A stretch of DNA of 64,000 bases from Acanthosoma haemorrhoidale (taxonomy: Eukaryota > Arthropoda > Insecta > Hemiptera > Acanthosomatidae), in assembly GCA_930367205.1 (NCBI GenBank), contig OV884009.1, positions 107,281,189 through 107,345,188 of the forward strand. The letters run 5' to 3'. Within the stretch, counting starts at the first letter, position 1. Each line of letters starts with the position of its first letter. This document shows positions 1-11,500 of this stretch, one piece after another. Position numbers and translations under genes: made by a program. Under the pieces are notes generated by a model. The model did no database searches. It saw nothing but the letters and a program-made list of their open reading frames with translations, and had not been told where the DNA came from.

Positions 1-812
1 GATGTAAAGATTGTGCTGTGAACCGCTCAACACCGCCCAAGGCTCCTGTGCACCCCTGGGACCCTCTTCAAGACAACTGGGAACAAGTGCATATTTACTA
101 CGCAGGTCCATTTGAAGGTTATTTATTCCTGATGTGTGTCGATGTAAAATCAAAGTTTGCAGAAGTGGAAGTAATCAAAGAAGCACCTACCAGTTACAGG
201 ACCATAGCATTAATAGAAAGAATTTTTGCATCGCACGGGTATCCAACTGTGCTTGTGTCTGACAATGCAACCATTTTTCAAAGTAGTGAATTCAAAGCCT
301 ATACATCAAAAAATGGCATTTTTCAAAAATTCATTGCTCTAGGCCAACCAGCGACAAACGGTCAGGCTGAGCGCAGCATTCAAACCTTAAAACATCGCCT
401 CAAGGCAGTATCCTCAGATTCGGCTCCTATGAAGGATAAAGTGCAAGCTATCTTATTCCGCTATCGAGCTACACCGCTTGCTTGTGGTCGATCGCCAGCT
501 GAAAAATACCTACATCGAAAGTTGCACATGCGCCTTGATGCTATTTTTCCCAACCATCCTAAACCATCAAGCGTAACAGCAGCACCAGCACACTCTTTTA
601 AGGTAGGGGAGAGAGTCCAGATCCGCCTTTACTGTGACAACAGGAAGATTTGGCAATTCGACGATGTCATAAAAGTACTTGGCCAACGGTACTATTTGGT
701 CAGACTCGACTCTTTTTGGCGAATACTAAAACGCCACATTGACCAAATTGTGGCAACTCTGGTTCCAAAGCCAAAATCCGTTTCGTTTGGACCGACATCA
801 TCGATCATTTGA
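1..812 (+). pseudogene. Ty3/gypsy integrase C-terminal fragment (dead)
   Basis: Open frame from about position 18, entering from the left window edge, encoding the integrase core of a K02A2.6-like Ty3/gypsy retrotransposon. Visible hallmarks are the AGPF box (about residues 29-32), the VSDN box with the second catalytic Asp (D82) and the NGQAER box with the catalytic Glu (E118), followed by a C-terminal domain with VGERVQIR. In this family the first catalytic Asp sits in an HID(F/Y)AGP motif; here the motif reads HIYYAGP, so that Asp is replaced by Tyr (Y27). Integrase, which joins the cDNA to host DNA, should therefore be inactive. Protease and reverse transcriptase lie outside the window. 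The first in-frame ATG is not the real start, because this is the interior of a polyprotein. Confidence 0.85.
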
Positions 813-1023
813 GGTTCCTCGATTCCTGAATTCCTCACAGAACCAACCGACCCAGAGCCAGCTGGGCAGCAATGGAGTCCTTCTGGGGGGACCCAGGGAC
901 CAGGGCCACTCCACCATCAGCGCCGAATCAAGACCGACCTCATCATGAGATATGCCTTCTGGATTTAACGATTATGACTTGAATTGTGTTACCTGAGTTT
1001 TTCAATTTAGTGGGGGAGAATCC
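813..1023 (+). other. Ty3/gypsy 3' tail and polypurine tract
   Basis: Short stretch after the integrase stop. A frame at 739-948 suggests a shifted C-terminal tail of the polyprotein. A purine-rich run (GTGGGGGAGAA, about 1010-1020) looks like the polypurine tract that primes plus-strand DNA synthesis just before a 3' LTR. Confidence 0.5.
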
Positions 1024-1386
1024 GTGATCTATTTCATATTTCCCGTGCAGTCTTTTGCTGCCTTTTTGTTATCAGTTGTAACCTTCATGTTACCTTAATT
1101 CATTGAATAAAAAACATTCCATCATTATGTACGACTACTTACTTGTTCTATTATGTAATATTGTTCAATTTATAAAATATATGTTTCTCACGTATATCAA
1201 CATGTGTGTTCTTTTTTAACTATTAAAGAACATAACAGCATTGCTGTCACCTCCCTTGCTTGTGAAAGAATAAGTAGAGTCGTGAGAAGTCCCTCACGCT
1301 CCTTTATCAGCCGCATCACCGGTTACGAGCCTGTGGAGGTTGTCCTAGAGCACAAGAGCCGCAGATACTCAGGAGGAAGATTATAG
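1024..1386 (+). mobile_element. Probable 3' LTR of the left-edge gypsy element
   Basis: Sequence directly after the polypurine tract, starting TGATC, with a polyadenylation signal AATAAA at about 1105-1110, as expected for an LTR. The right border is uncertain: no second LTR copy is in the window and no clean CA end or target duplication could be fixed. A Jockey LINE tail follows. Confidence 0.4.
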
Positions 1387-1476
1387 GGATGTGTGGGATA
1401 GTGTAATGACTGTGCTATGGGATTAGGGTGGTTGGATAGGTTTCGATGGAATTTCATGAACTTGGAAGGGATGAGT

Positions 1477-1773
1477 TCAAGAATGTAGGGTATATTCAGG
1501 TCTTCTGTAGGCCCAGGTTGGCTTTAGTATAGCTTTGTAAATTAGCAATTTATTTTCTATTGAGAAATGGGATGTCCTACGAAGTAGTCGGTACAGTTGT
1601 CCAAAGGTTTCTTTAGTTCTTGTCTTTTTAGTCTTGTGTTTGGGTTCTATTTCAGCCTTTTGTCGAGATGAAAGCCTAAGTACAATACTGTCTTGGACAC
1701 AGGAAGGGAAATAGAATTTTAAAAAACTAGTGGACGGGGCTCGCGGCATAGGGTAAAGGTAATGTGGGCACAT
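1477..1773 (-). pseudogene. Jockey RT C-terminal region
   Basis: Fragment downstream of the RT domain of copy A. The end carries the block ENKLLIYKAILKPTWAY, a conserved Jockey segment (ENKLLLYKAILKPIWTYG type). The N-terminal half is out of frame or degraded, and no RT catalytic motif lies in this piece. Confidence 0.75.
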
Positions 1774-2118
1774 TTGGCTTCATTAACTTTGATCCACTAT
1801 TATTTTCACCAATATTCAATCTCATCAAGGTGTTTTTGAAGGTTATGAAATGCTGAGACCGGGTCTAGGTGGATGACAGGCCTGCAGTGTCATCTACAAA
1901 ATTTGCCATAAGGTATTGGGAGTAGAGGGTACTGCAGTGGTGTATAGTTTATAGAGGATGGGACCAAGAACACTGCCCTGCGGAACTCCTACTTTTATGG
2001 GATAGGAACCACTACGGACTTGGAAGAAGGGGTTTGAAAAGTTGACTGTAGGATTAAGAAAAGGCTCTGTGCTAATTATCTTTTGAACTTGTTAAGCAAA
2101 CCTGCTTGCCAAACCCTG

Positions 2119-2430
2119 TCAAAAACTTCTGGCTATGTCCAGAAAGACACCAGTGCAATACTGTTTGGTTTCAAGGGCTGAGGATATGTGATCAACAATG
2201 CAAAGGCCTTGTTGAACAGTGGAATGTCGTAGGCGGAAATCAAACTGGTGAGTAAGAAAAAGGTTTTTGGATTCAACAATTGGAAGTAGATGTTTTAATA
2301 GCAGTGTTTCAAAGATTTTTGGGAGGATAGGTAGTAGGACTGTAAAATGAGGTGCCATTAGGGGTGATTTACCGGGTTTAGCGAATAAGACAATAATAGA
2401 ATGTTTCCAGAGGTTAGGAAAGTGCGTCAT
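2119..2430 (-). pseudogene. Jockey reverse transcriptase fragment
   Basis: RT fingers/palm segment of copy A. It shows FPNLWKHSIIVLFAKPGKSP, then a degraded SYRPISLLP block (HFTVLLPILPK), then LTHQFDFRLRHSTVQQG (normally HQFGFR) and CTGVFLDIARSF, where FLDI(A/Q)xxFD holds the first catalytic Asp of the palm. The YADD segment lies further downstream and is not intact. Substitutions and the short open length (103 codons) mark it as a pseudogene. Confidence 0.85.
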
Positions 2431-3156
2431 TCGGGTAGTAAAATTATAAATGTAGGTTAGGAATATTATGGGTTTAGGAGGAATTTGTCGGAGAATTTGA
2501 GGAGTAAGGAAATTATATCCTGGGTCTTTTCGGTTAAGTAAGTTTTCCAGAAGGAATTAGACCTCAGAGGAGTTAACGTCTTTTGGTGGAAGTGAGAGAG
2601 GGATAGGTGAAGTGAGGAAATCTTCAACAGTTGCATCATGAGGCATGAGTATGGTTCTGATGACTAAGGTGAGGTGTGAAAGTACAAAAAAGATGTAGAG
2701 CTAATTCTTCCGACCAGGAATCGGATCGGAAGGATGCTAAACGCCGCTTTACCAATCTGCAGTAGTGATTGTATGAGCAACAACCAACAGGATGTTGGGT
2801 TCTTTGTCACATTGTTCTTGAGTAGCGTTTGAATTAGATTGGTCTTTGAGATGTTGAGGTAAGGGATTTTCGTTGCAAAGTTTTGGATGACGGTGGGGCG
2901 ACTATGCCTCCCAAGCCAACCTCTGGATTAGAGTAGTGAAATAATGTACTGCATCATCTAGGTCTTGGGATGTTTTCAGGAGCACTTTGAGAATCTGTAA
3001 GAAGGTGGCAGAAGTGTTTCCAATCAATCGGGCCAAACAAATGAAGGAGGAGGCAGTTTGTGAATTGTTCTTAAGGAAATGGTTAGAATCAAAGGGCTAC
3101 AATCAGAGGAGAGGTCATCAAGGCAGTGATTAGTTTAGTGTTCCTTAACTATTGTA

Positions 3157-4433
3157 ATAGGTTAGCCAAAAAGTCCATTCAGTTTTTTAAGCTAAAATAA
3201 GACACAACTTTTAAACACAAAGTGATTTATTCAATCAATGATATAATTGCCGTTTTCTTCTAGTATCTTCTGCCATCTCATGGGCAGATTCATAATTCCA
3301 TGCTCAAAGAATTTCCTGTCTTTACTGGCAAAAAAATTTTCCAAGTGGACTTTTACATCTTCTTCAGAGTTGAAGGTCTGTCCATTCAATGAATTTTGAA
3401 GAGACCGAAACAGGTGGAAATCTGAAGGTGCAAGGTCGGGCGAATATAGATGGAGGGTGCGAAAAAACTTCTCAGCCAAGCTCCTGTAACTTCTGCCGCG
3501 TCTGCAAAGAAGTGTGCGGTCTGGCATTGTCGTGATGGAAGACAATCCCCCTTATGGTTGGCTAGTTCTGGATGCTTCTGGTGGATTGCTGCATTTAATT
3601 TGTCCAGCTGGTCACAGTACACATCCGAATTGATGGTCCTGTTTGTGGGAAGAAGTTCGTAAAAGACAAGAGCCCCTCCAATCCCACCAAATCGAGAGCA
3701 TAACCTTCTTTGGGGTAATTCGCCGCACTTCCCCCATGAGCGTTTGCGCACCACATTGTTATAGACGATCCACTTTTCGCCCCCTGTCATCATTCTCTTC
3801 AAAAAAGGGTCATTTCTTCACGTTTCCGCAACGAATCGCAGATAGAAATCCTTTGGGCGAGGTTAGCCTCACTAAGTTGATGGGGAATACAAACATCGAG
3901 CCTGCTCTCGTAGCCAAGTTGATGCAGATGGTTTTCTACGCTCGATTTGGATATTTTGAGGATAACTGCGATCTCCCTAGTTGCATAACGGGGATTGGTG
4001 TTGGCTAATTCCTTCACTTTGTCGCTGTTAATCTCAATTGGCCGGCCAGAGCGAGGTGCGTCTTGAACCGAAAAAATTTCCTGATCGAAATCTCAAAAAC
4101 CACTTCGCCAGAAATCTTGCCAACACACGTTCTGTCACAGCATCCTCTCCATATACAGCGCATATCTTCCTGCAAGTTTCCACTGCTTTCTTGCCTTTTT
4201 TAAAATAAAAAAGCATGAGGTGTCGATATTGTTCGTTTTGGTTTTCCATTTTCAGGATGATCCTAAACACACAAAATACAATCAGTCTCGTCAGAATTTC
4301 ACGTCAAACTACGTTGAAGTGTCTAGTATCTGACGAGAGCGCACTCGCAAGGGATGGACTGAAGTTAGCTACATATTAGACTGCTTGAAGTTTCGTGACA
4401 ACAAAAACTGAACGGACTTTTTGGCCAACCTGA
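3157..4433 (-). mobile_element. mariner transposon with TIRs and TA target duplication
   Basis: 1277-bp element flanked by TA (3155-3156 and 4434-4435). Both ends carry the terminal inverted repeat AGGTTRGCCAAAAAGTCC and continue matching to about 27 bp with two mismatches. The transposase remnant is on the - strand. The precise borders are supported independently by copy E of the host Jockey element, which has one TA at 38505-38506 where this element sits. The size is typical of full-length mariner, so it is complete in extent though coding-dead. Confidence 0.93.
3231..4270 (-). pseudogene. mariner transposase (frameshifted, catalytic Asp lost)
   Basis: Four overlapping broken frames together cover a transposase of about 345 residues. 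The N-terminal DNA-binding part starts MENQNEQYRHLMLF (4270 leftwards). The helix-turn-helix region carries NPRYATREIAVILKISKSSV. The catalytic region starts at TGGEKWIVYNN, where the family has TGDEKW, so the first Asp of the D,D34D triad is Gly (GAC to GGC). The middle QDNARPH block is lost in a frameshift. The C-terminal block YSPDLAPSDFHLFRSLQ keeps the third Asp. The protein therefore cannot be catalytic. Confidence 0.9.
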
Positions 4434-5076
4434 TAAAAGAAGAAATCGAGGAGATCAGGATTTAGGTTAGGATGACCAGTAGATGGCTGTGTCCCGAGAG
4501 GTAGTGAGCATTGTTTCTGTGTATGTGCAGACAGGAAAGCATATCCTTGTTTATTAGTGAATTTTGAACCCCAATGTTGGTGCTTTGCAGTTAAGTCCCC
4601 ACCCACAAGAAAATGATTTGATATCTGATGGAGTCTAGAAAGAAGATGAATTGATAATCGGAAATGGATTTATTAGGAGGACAATACAACGATGCTAGGG
4701 TGAGGGAGGAAGTGAAGTTGCTGATTGATACTCCAGTGGACTGAAGGAAATCATGTGCTACCAAAGGAACTATGTGATGAGAAATAAAGTTATGAAAAAT
4801 GACGTCAGTACCTGCATGTGCTCTTCCATCTGCGTGGTCAGTTCGATAAGTGTAGTAATGTCAAACTATAAATAGTCGTTTACTCGTAAGCCTTGTTTCT
4901 GTAATGAGAGCTATGTCAATGTTCTTGTCATAGAGTAGTGCTTTCAGTTCGTTTGTGTGGGTGCAAACACCATTTAGATTCCAAAGGAGTTGGAAGGATG
5001 TATTTTGTTGTATGGGAATAAGGTAGAAGACAAAATTTGTAAGAAGGGAAATGAGAAAAGTAATTAGGGTTATCAA
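4376..5076 (-). pseudogene. Jockey endonuclease (APE-type) fragments
   Basis: Two frames of the ORF2 endonuclease of copy A. The N-terminal one (4861-5076) carries QLLWNLNGVCTHTNELKALL and NIDIALITETRLTS, the usual QWNANG and ETH/ETR blocks of the APE-like nuclease that nicks target DNA. The second (4376-4606) carries GGDLTAKHQHWGSKFTN, the GGDFNAKH block, with Phe-Asn changed to Leu-Thr. The segment between is frameshifted. Confidence 0.8.
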
Positions 5077-5283
5077 CTCTGTAAGGAATGAAATTAATAG
5101 GCTAGTGAGATCTGATAAGCATGAGCTTCAAGGTGGAGGAATTTGAGATGGGTTTGGATTTGCTGGTTGCCAGGATAAATAGAATGCTGGGGAAGAGGAA
5201 CTTGCGGGTGAGGAGTGGGCAATGCCTGTGAGTGCTCTCAGTTTAAAACTGCTTCGGCAAAAGAGACAGAAGGCCTCACTTCC

Positions 5284-5490
5284 CTAACTGGGCTTGCTTC
5301 TCTTCTTCGGTCTACAGGATTCTATAAGCTTCACAGTCCTTATAGTAGGCCATACAGCCTTGTTGACAGAGCGCACATACTGTAGTGCTTCCTCCATAAC
5401 TTGCTCTTTTGATATCCGCTGTACCTCTGGGAAAGCGGTGACTGTAGGTTTTGGTGGGCCCATATTCCTGACAATTATGGCATTGGACAA
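5284..5490 (-). pseudogene. Jockey ORF1 zinc-knuckle region fragment
   Basis: Remnant of the Gag-like ORF1 of copy A. A degraded CHNC knuckle (NAIIVRNMGPPKPTV, from a CHNCQEYGHTKTYC-type motif) is followed by QRISKEQVMEEALQ, a second degraded knuckle ending in KLIESCRPKKR. Copy E at 39250-39500 preserves the same region better. Confidence 0.6.
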
Positions 5491-5830
5491 TGTCCCATTT
5501 GGGGTACAGTTTTTTTACTTGTATTCTTGTGTAATACAGGTGAGTTTGATTTTTTGTAGATTTTCTCTATTCCAGGTGTTTGCTCTAGATCTACAAAGAA
5601 TAGCAGTAATGGCGTTTTAATTGTTTTGTCTTGTTGGTTATTTGGCAAACTCTATATCCTAGAGCTGTGACCTTATCCTCAATTTCGTTAGCTGGTGTGG
5701 GATACAGATTTCTGATCACCACCCGGAGCTCTCTTCATCAGTTGATACATATGAAAATCAGCTTCTGTATCTTCCAAATGTTTAATGAAAGTAACATTTT
5801 TAATTTATTGGTTAGATTTCACCAGAGCTA

Positions 5831-6375
5831 GTAAATTAGCTAGCCATATTAGTCTATAAATGCTCTCTTTGCTATTATTAGTTGAGTTTTACTCCATTTT
5901 ATTGAAATGTCATTTTTTCAATGGGATATTTTTTTTTAGCTTTTATTTATTTTTCTGGAAAAAAAATTAACAATGAGTCATATTTATCAAAACATAGAGT
6001 GTGAGAATAGGGAGACTGTTAGCCACCAGTGATTTGTGTATGTAAAAATTAAATGGTTGAATAAAAATGAAATCATTTTTATGATTTCAGATAATTATTA
6101 GCTAAAGAAAAAAGATAATAAATACCAAGTAGATTCGAATCGCAGCCACTCTCTGTTTTCTATGACTCATATTATTAAAAAAGTGGGATTATTACCACAA
6201 CTAGTTATTATTTATTATTTCAATTAAAGTAATGTGTAATTGAAATAAAAAAGGTTTCTGAAAAATATGTTTTTGTTTTTTTATTTATTTCATAATTGAG
6301 AGGTGATACAATTTGTTTGTGCAGATGTTTATATGTTATAGTTATGTAATTTGATAGTTTGATTTCATTTTCCAG
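5831..6375. other. AT-rich sequence upstream of the first visible BSDC1 exon
   Basis: No gene seen. It is AT-rich, with a run of T and A tracts, and ends in the polypyrimidine tract and AG acceptor of the exon at 6376. Any earlier BSDC1 exons were not found here and probably lie left of the window. Confidence 0.5.
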
Positions 6376-6522
6376 TTGGACAATGAAGAATCTACAGCTG
6401 GGACAGTGAAGAAGTCTGTGAGTTCATTCTTCAGCCAGCTTTGGGAACCTGTTACCATCGATGACCAGTTGAGCCCGATGGTGATCAAGGACTCTGAGCC
6501 TGTCTCTATGACTGACCTTCAG
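6376..6522 (+). CDS. BSDC1: BSDC1-like gene, first visible exon (partial gene)
   Basis: 147-bp, phase 0-0 exon between TTTTCCAG and a GT donor, starting LDNEESTAGTVKKSVSSFF. The block KKSVSSFFSQLWEPVTIDDQ aligns with the KKGLSDFLGVISD region of vertebrate BSDC1, upstream of the BSD domain. Joined to the exons at 15294, 24682, 27130, 27481 and 32537 it gives 747 nt in one frame (248 codons and stop). Vertebrate BSDC1 is about 430 residues, so roughly the N-terminal 100 residues are missing to the left and the C-terminal tail is short. BSD proteins are poorly characterised; the domain is shared with SYAP1, TFIIH p62 and DOS2-like proteins. SYAP1 was considered, but the C-terminal DWEKEF motif favours BSDC1. 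Confidence 0.8.
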
Positions 6523-7635
6523 GTTTTCAACTCATTTTTCAATTAGTCTAATTAGCTAATCCGACCATCTTGTGGCTCCCACTGTGTACTCATTGTTGTC
6601 GGAACCCTGGGGCACCGAACCGGCAAGCTCACAGTGAGAAAATGTTGATTCATTTGAAACCCTTTCCTGTCATTTCAAACTCAATTCCTTCAATTTTATT
6701 TTGAACTTGGTGGCGGAAAAACTGTGATGGAATCACACAATTTTTGATTGTGGGTGAAAAGCTTCCAACTGATCTTGCTGGCCCCGAGTATTCATCGATA
6801 ACTTTAAACAACTTGCTATAGAAAATAACCTGCTTCAGGAACAAGTTTATAACATCAACAAAACCAGCCTAAATTATTCAAAGTTTTACAAATAGGTAAA
6901 TAAAATAAAGTGTTTTGCTGACTCCACTGACAGTCTCAAGACTTTCAGTTGTTTAAGTTATATATTATTTTGTTTAATTCAATTGTATATTCCTAAAAAA
7001 AATTATTAGTTACCAGACATATATGCTTTTCAATAGTGTTAGCTCATTTAATTAGATCCGGGATATTTTTTTCATATTCTACGTATAAAAAAAAAACATA
7101 TTGAATAATGTATAACCTAACCTTATTACTGAACAAAAAAAAAATTGACTCTTTAAACTTAAGATGTTTTTTTCTCAGCTCTTGGTGCATTGGCAAGAAT
7201 GCTTGGATACATATCAAATATTTTTCGTCCTAGTATCAGCAGAAAAGTTTCATTGGAATTGTGACCCTGTGACCGTAGTTTCTCATTGTGTGAAAATATC
7301 TGCTTCTTTATGCCTGTAAGGACTAACCTCCTAGCCTCATTCTTATACCAATTGGCCAAAAGTCAAAACGGAAATAGTTCATGACTGTGAGTACACATGA
7401 GTAAATTTCAGACTGTGCGGAGCACAGGAAAATGTTCATGGCTTTGGTTTACTTTCTAAAATTTATTTCATCTTTAAATTTTGAAATATGCTTACCAGAA
7501 AAAAAAACATCATTTTTGCTTGGTACTCAAGTATTAATAGCATGATAGTTAAAGTTTAATTTATTAAAACGGAAAAAAATTGCAGTCCTTATGCAGCTTT
7601 CCAGATTAAATGAGACCTCTATCCTTCTAATACTT
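6523..7635 (+). other. BSDC1-like intron 1, left part
   Basis: First piece of an 8.8-kb intron. No recognisable gene. Short frames at 6650-6844 and 7159-7359 on the - strand match nothing I know. AT-rich with several poly-A runs. Confidence 0.4.
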
Positions 7636-7842
7636 GAACCTCTCAAGTTTCGGGACCGACAAGATCGTGAGGTACCAGAAATACCCCCCCCCTCCCCAGT
7701 TCAGTTTATTTCGCTGCTGCAAATAAGTTACATATGATATATGGTTCAGTTAATGTTTTTTGTCTTCCATTTTGATCTGTAAATATAATTTAATATCAAG
7801 CACATGACTTATTTTATATCATTAATCTAAAACTACTTATAT
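7636..7842. repeat. Repeat R, copy 1 (about 207 bp)
   Basis: Starts GAACCTCTCAAGTTTCGGGA, includes a C9 run before TCCCCAGTTC, and ends AAACTACTTATAT. A near-identical copy in the same orientation is at 13420-13619; the two differ by a few substitutions, a short deletion near CATATGATAT and the C-run length (9 versus 12). It is not recognised as a named family. On the - strand, copy 1 lies 3' of Jockey fragment B and copy 2 lies 3' of Jockey fragment C. Confidence 0.85.
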
Positions 7843-8156
7843 CCGTCTTGCTTCTCGGTATTCCTATATATCTCGCATCTCTCCGCTGCCTTATTGATCT
7901 TTCAACTGGTTATTCAATGCCAGTTGTTTCGGATATTTATACTTTGCTTGTTTTGAAGTTTACAAAATAAATATTTATATTAAATTATTTATATTATACA
8001 TATTAATAGTTAATATAACGGCAATAAAAACGTTCATCCTTTCATTGACATGAACCACGGATCGTTCGTACGTTCTTCAATGCTCGCTTTTTTCGAGTTT
8101 ATTTCAAAAACACCATCAAAAATCGCAACATTAAAATATCACAACAGTATATTTGG
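7843..8156. other. Unassigned sequence between repeat R and Jockey fragment B
   Basis: No gene or known repeat seen. It contains a CG-bearing stretch near 8030-8110. It occupies the place where the Jockey segment found as fragment C (13680-13950) would be expected. Confidence 0.4.
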
Positions 8157-8324
8157 TCAACAATGTTGAGGCTTTGTTGAGCAGTGGAATGTTGTAGAAG
8201 AAAATCAAACTGGTGAGTAGGAAAAAGGTTTTTGTATTCAACAATCGGAAGTAGATGTTTTAATAGCAGTTAAGATTTTTGGGAGGATAGGGAGTAGGCT
8301 AATTGGACGGTAAGATGAGGCGTC
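8157..8324 (-). mobile_element. Jockey fragment B, left piece
   Basis: Matches copy A at about 2188-2345 (RT region, antisense), for example GTCAACAATGTTGAGGCTTT against ATCAACAATGCAAAGGCCTT. It ends at the GCGTC target duplication of the Ty3/gypsy insertion and resumes at 12687. Confidence 0.85.
8320..8324. repeat. Target-site duplication GCGTC (left)
   Basis: Five bases immediately left of the LTR, repeated at 12682-12686 on the right. Five bp is the usual duplication length for Ty3/gypsy integrases. Confidence 0.92.
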
Positions 8325-8471
8325 TGTCAGAATGAAAGACATAGGTTGATTGAATATAGTAATAATTTATTAACCATAAAAAAAGTACATCTAGGTCACA
8401 TGTTATATAGGTTAGAATAATATTGTCAGCCGGCTTTGTTCATTTAATAGAGATAACCCAACCATATGACA
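8325..8471 (-). repeat. 3' LTR of the complete Ty3/gypsy element
   Basis: 147 bp, + strand TGTCAGAATG...CATATGACA, so both strands begin TGTCA and end TGACA. By my reading it is identical to 12535-12681. On the element strand it carries a TATA-like CTATATAA (about 8410-8417) and AATAAA (8366-8371), the latter serving as the polyadenylation signal here. Confidence 0.96.
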
Positions 8472-8506
8472 TCTCCGTTTTTTTTTTTGTTTTTTTTTTT
8501 TTTTAT
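8472..8506 (-). other. A-rich polypurine tract of the Ty3/gypsy element
   Basis: On the - strand this is two long A runs split by one C, ending in AAACGGAGA directly before the 3' LTR. It is the expected site for plus-strand priming. The long homopolymer is unusual for a polypurine tract; the GGAGA end is the likely RNase H cut region. Confidence 0.7.
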
Positions 8507-11500
8507 TTATTGTAATACATAGTTTTCTTTTAGATATGCTGGCTGACGACTGATTCGTCCACTACGAGTTACATATGTGTCATTGTCATTATTGATATCT
8601 TCGCTCTGGCTTTGGTTCATTAATTGCTGATCTGCTGGATCGGCTGTATTATTAACCTTACCTTTATTATTTGGATTTTCCGAAATTTGTGGTTTAATAT
8701 TTTCATCAAGTCTATATTCGTTACTTTCTATTTCGAATGGTAGGCTAGTATCATTTCTTAAGTGTATTCTATTACGCGTCAATAAGGAGCCTCCCTCTGT
8801 CTTAATTTGATAAGCCCTATTGTTTATGTTTCTATCTATTATTACAGCCCGATCCCACATTCCTTGTTTGTTTCTAACTCTAACATTTTCTCCTTTTTCG
8901 TATTTTTTCAAATCTTTGGCTCGTTGATCATGAAAAAATTTTTGTTCCCTTTGTCTTTGTAACAATTCACCTTTTATATATGAATTTTCTTCACTTTTAA
9001 ACTTTGGTATATCATATAGAACACCATTCACATTTTTACCTTGCATTATCACATTTGGAGAAGGTATTGTATTAGATATTGGTGTGTTGTTTAATTCTAG
9101 TATTGCTAAGTACACATCTTTTTTATCAAAATGAGCTTTTCTAATTACATTTTTCACAGTTTGTATGTGCCGCTCCACCATTCCGTTACTTTGTGGATAT
9201 GTTGGACTCGACGTAACATGCTTAAATTTCCATTCTCTTGTAAACGTTTTAAATAGAAAACTTGAAAATTGTGGGCCATTATCTGATCTGAATTCTTCTG
9301 GTATACCCCAGTGTACAAAACAAGACTTTAATGCTTTTATAACTGTTACACTAGTTTCATCCTTCAATGGTAAAACATCTACATATTTAGAAAAATAATC
9401 CACAACTAACATGTTTGGTTTTCTATCAATGTAAAAAATATCAGCTCCTACTGTTGCCCATGTTTTATCTGGTATTAATGTTGGTATTAGACTTTCTTTC
9501 TGATTTGATCGTTGGAACGTTAAGCATGTTTTACAGTTGTTTATTTTGTTTTCTATATCTTTATTCATATTGGGCCAAAATACTATTTCTCTCGCTCTAG
9601 CTTTTGTTTTTTCAATGCCTAAATGATTATAATGTAACTTACTCAAAACTTCTTCTCTTAATTTGTTTGGTACTATTACACAATTATTTTTAAACAGTAA
9701 GTCCTCATATTCATAAATGTCGGCATGGTAAGTATGATAATATTTAACTATATTTGGTACATCTTTTATTTCTTTTGGCCAACCTTTTTTTATTGTATTT
9801 TTCAATGTCTGCAATTCTATGTCATTTTTTGTTGCTTCTATATATTTTTGTTTCTTTTGATTACTCATCTCGCTTGCTAACGTAAGTTCTAATATATACA
9901 TTCTGGAATCTCCATCCTCTTTAGTTTCTTTTAAATGAGCTCTCGATAGTAAATCTGCTATTATTAAATTTTTACCACTTGTATAAGTTACTTTAATATC
10001 ATATGGTTGTAACCGCATTCGCATTTTTTGTAGTCTCATTGGTACATCAGTTATCTTTCGTCTTAAAATAGGGATCAGCGGTTTATGATCTGATTCTACT
10101 CCAAAAGGTTTACCGATTACATACTGTCTGAAACGCTCACATCCAAACACTATGGCATATAATTCTTTCTCTATTTGAGCCCACGATTTTTGACATTCAG
10201 TGAATGCTTGTGATGCATATGCTACTGGCAAATCATTTTGTAACAGAACTGCCCCTACTCCGGTACTACTAGCGTCTACACTAATTTTGCACTCCTTATT
10301 TACATCGTATAATTGTAGAATAGGAGTTTTGCTTAAACATGTTTTTATCTTTTTAAAACAATTTTCATGTTCACCTGTCCAGTTGAAAATTGTACCTTTT
10401 TTAATTAGATTACGCAATGGTTCCGTTAACTGAGCTGAGTTTTCTACAAATTTACCCACGTAGGTTATCAATCCTAATAATCGTTCTACTGCTTTAACAT
10501 CTTTTGGTCTTTCCATTTCACTAATTGCTTTGACTTTGTCATCATCAATTTCTATCCCTTTGCTACTGAAGTAATGACCTAAAAATTTAATTCTTTCTTC
10601 TTTAAACTTACATTTGTTTTTATTAAATTTAATCCCATGCTCATAAGCTCTTTTCATTACTAATTCTAAAATTTCTAATAATTCTTTTTCATTTTCTGCC
10701 CATATCATTATATCATCGATATAAACAGCTACGTTTTTTATACCTTCAAAAATCTCTGAATAAGTTTTATGGAACACTTCTGGTGCAATACTAACCCCGA
10801 AAGGCATTCTTAAAAATCTAAATGGACCATATGGCGTTTGAAAAGCCGTCATTAACGAACTCCTATGTGTAAGTTCTAAATGCCAAAACCCATTTGATGC
10901 GTCTAGCACTGCAAACATTTTTGCCCCCGCCATTTTACTAGATATTTCTTCAAATGTAGGTAAAGGACAATGTTCTCTTAGTAAACAAGTGTTAAGATGC
11001 TGTGGGTCTAAGCAAATACGTAATGATTTATCAGGTTTACTGGTAATTACGATTGGGTTCATAAATTCAGTAGGTTCGTTAACCTCTGTAACAATTTTAT
11101 TGTCTTTCATTCTGTATAATGTTTCTTTGAAAAGATCTAATAATTTAAAAGGTATTCTACGACATGGTTCAATTTTTCCTTCATATCCTTCTTTTAATTT
11201 GAAATCATATATTTTTGAGATTTTTCCTATACCTTCGAATAGTTCTTTATATCTGCTAAGCAATTTCGTGAGATCATTATTTGTATTCATATTTATATTT
11301 TCAACTCTGGTAATTAATTTCAGTTTTTTAATTGTATCTAATCCCAAAACAGAGCTTGAGCTATTACAGTTTACTAAATAAAATTTTATTGGTTCTATTT
11401 TACCCTTGATTACACAATCTAATATAACAGTTCCTATAACCGGTATTTCAGAACCACTGTAATTTGCCAATTTGTTATCAGTTTTATTTATTTTCTCTTT

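Larger units (their letters stand above)
1390..5830 (-). mobile_element. Jockey-like LINE, copy A (split by a mariner)
   Basis: Antisense non-LTR retrotransposon in the order (low to high coordinate) RT C-terminal tail, reverse transcriptase, endonuclease, ORF1 zinc-knuckle region, so transcription runs right to left. All frames are broken. The mariner at 3157-4433 interrupts it between the RT and endonuclease regions. The paralogous copy at 38455-40080 matches both sides of that break. The 5' end is truncated somewhere near 5830. Confidence 0.8.
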
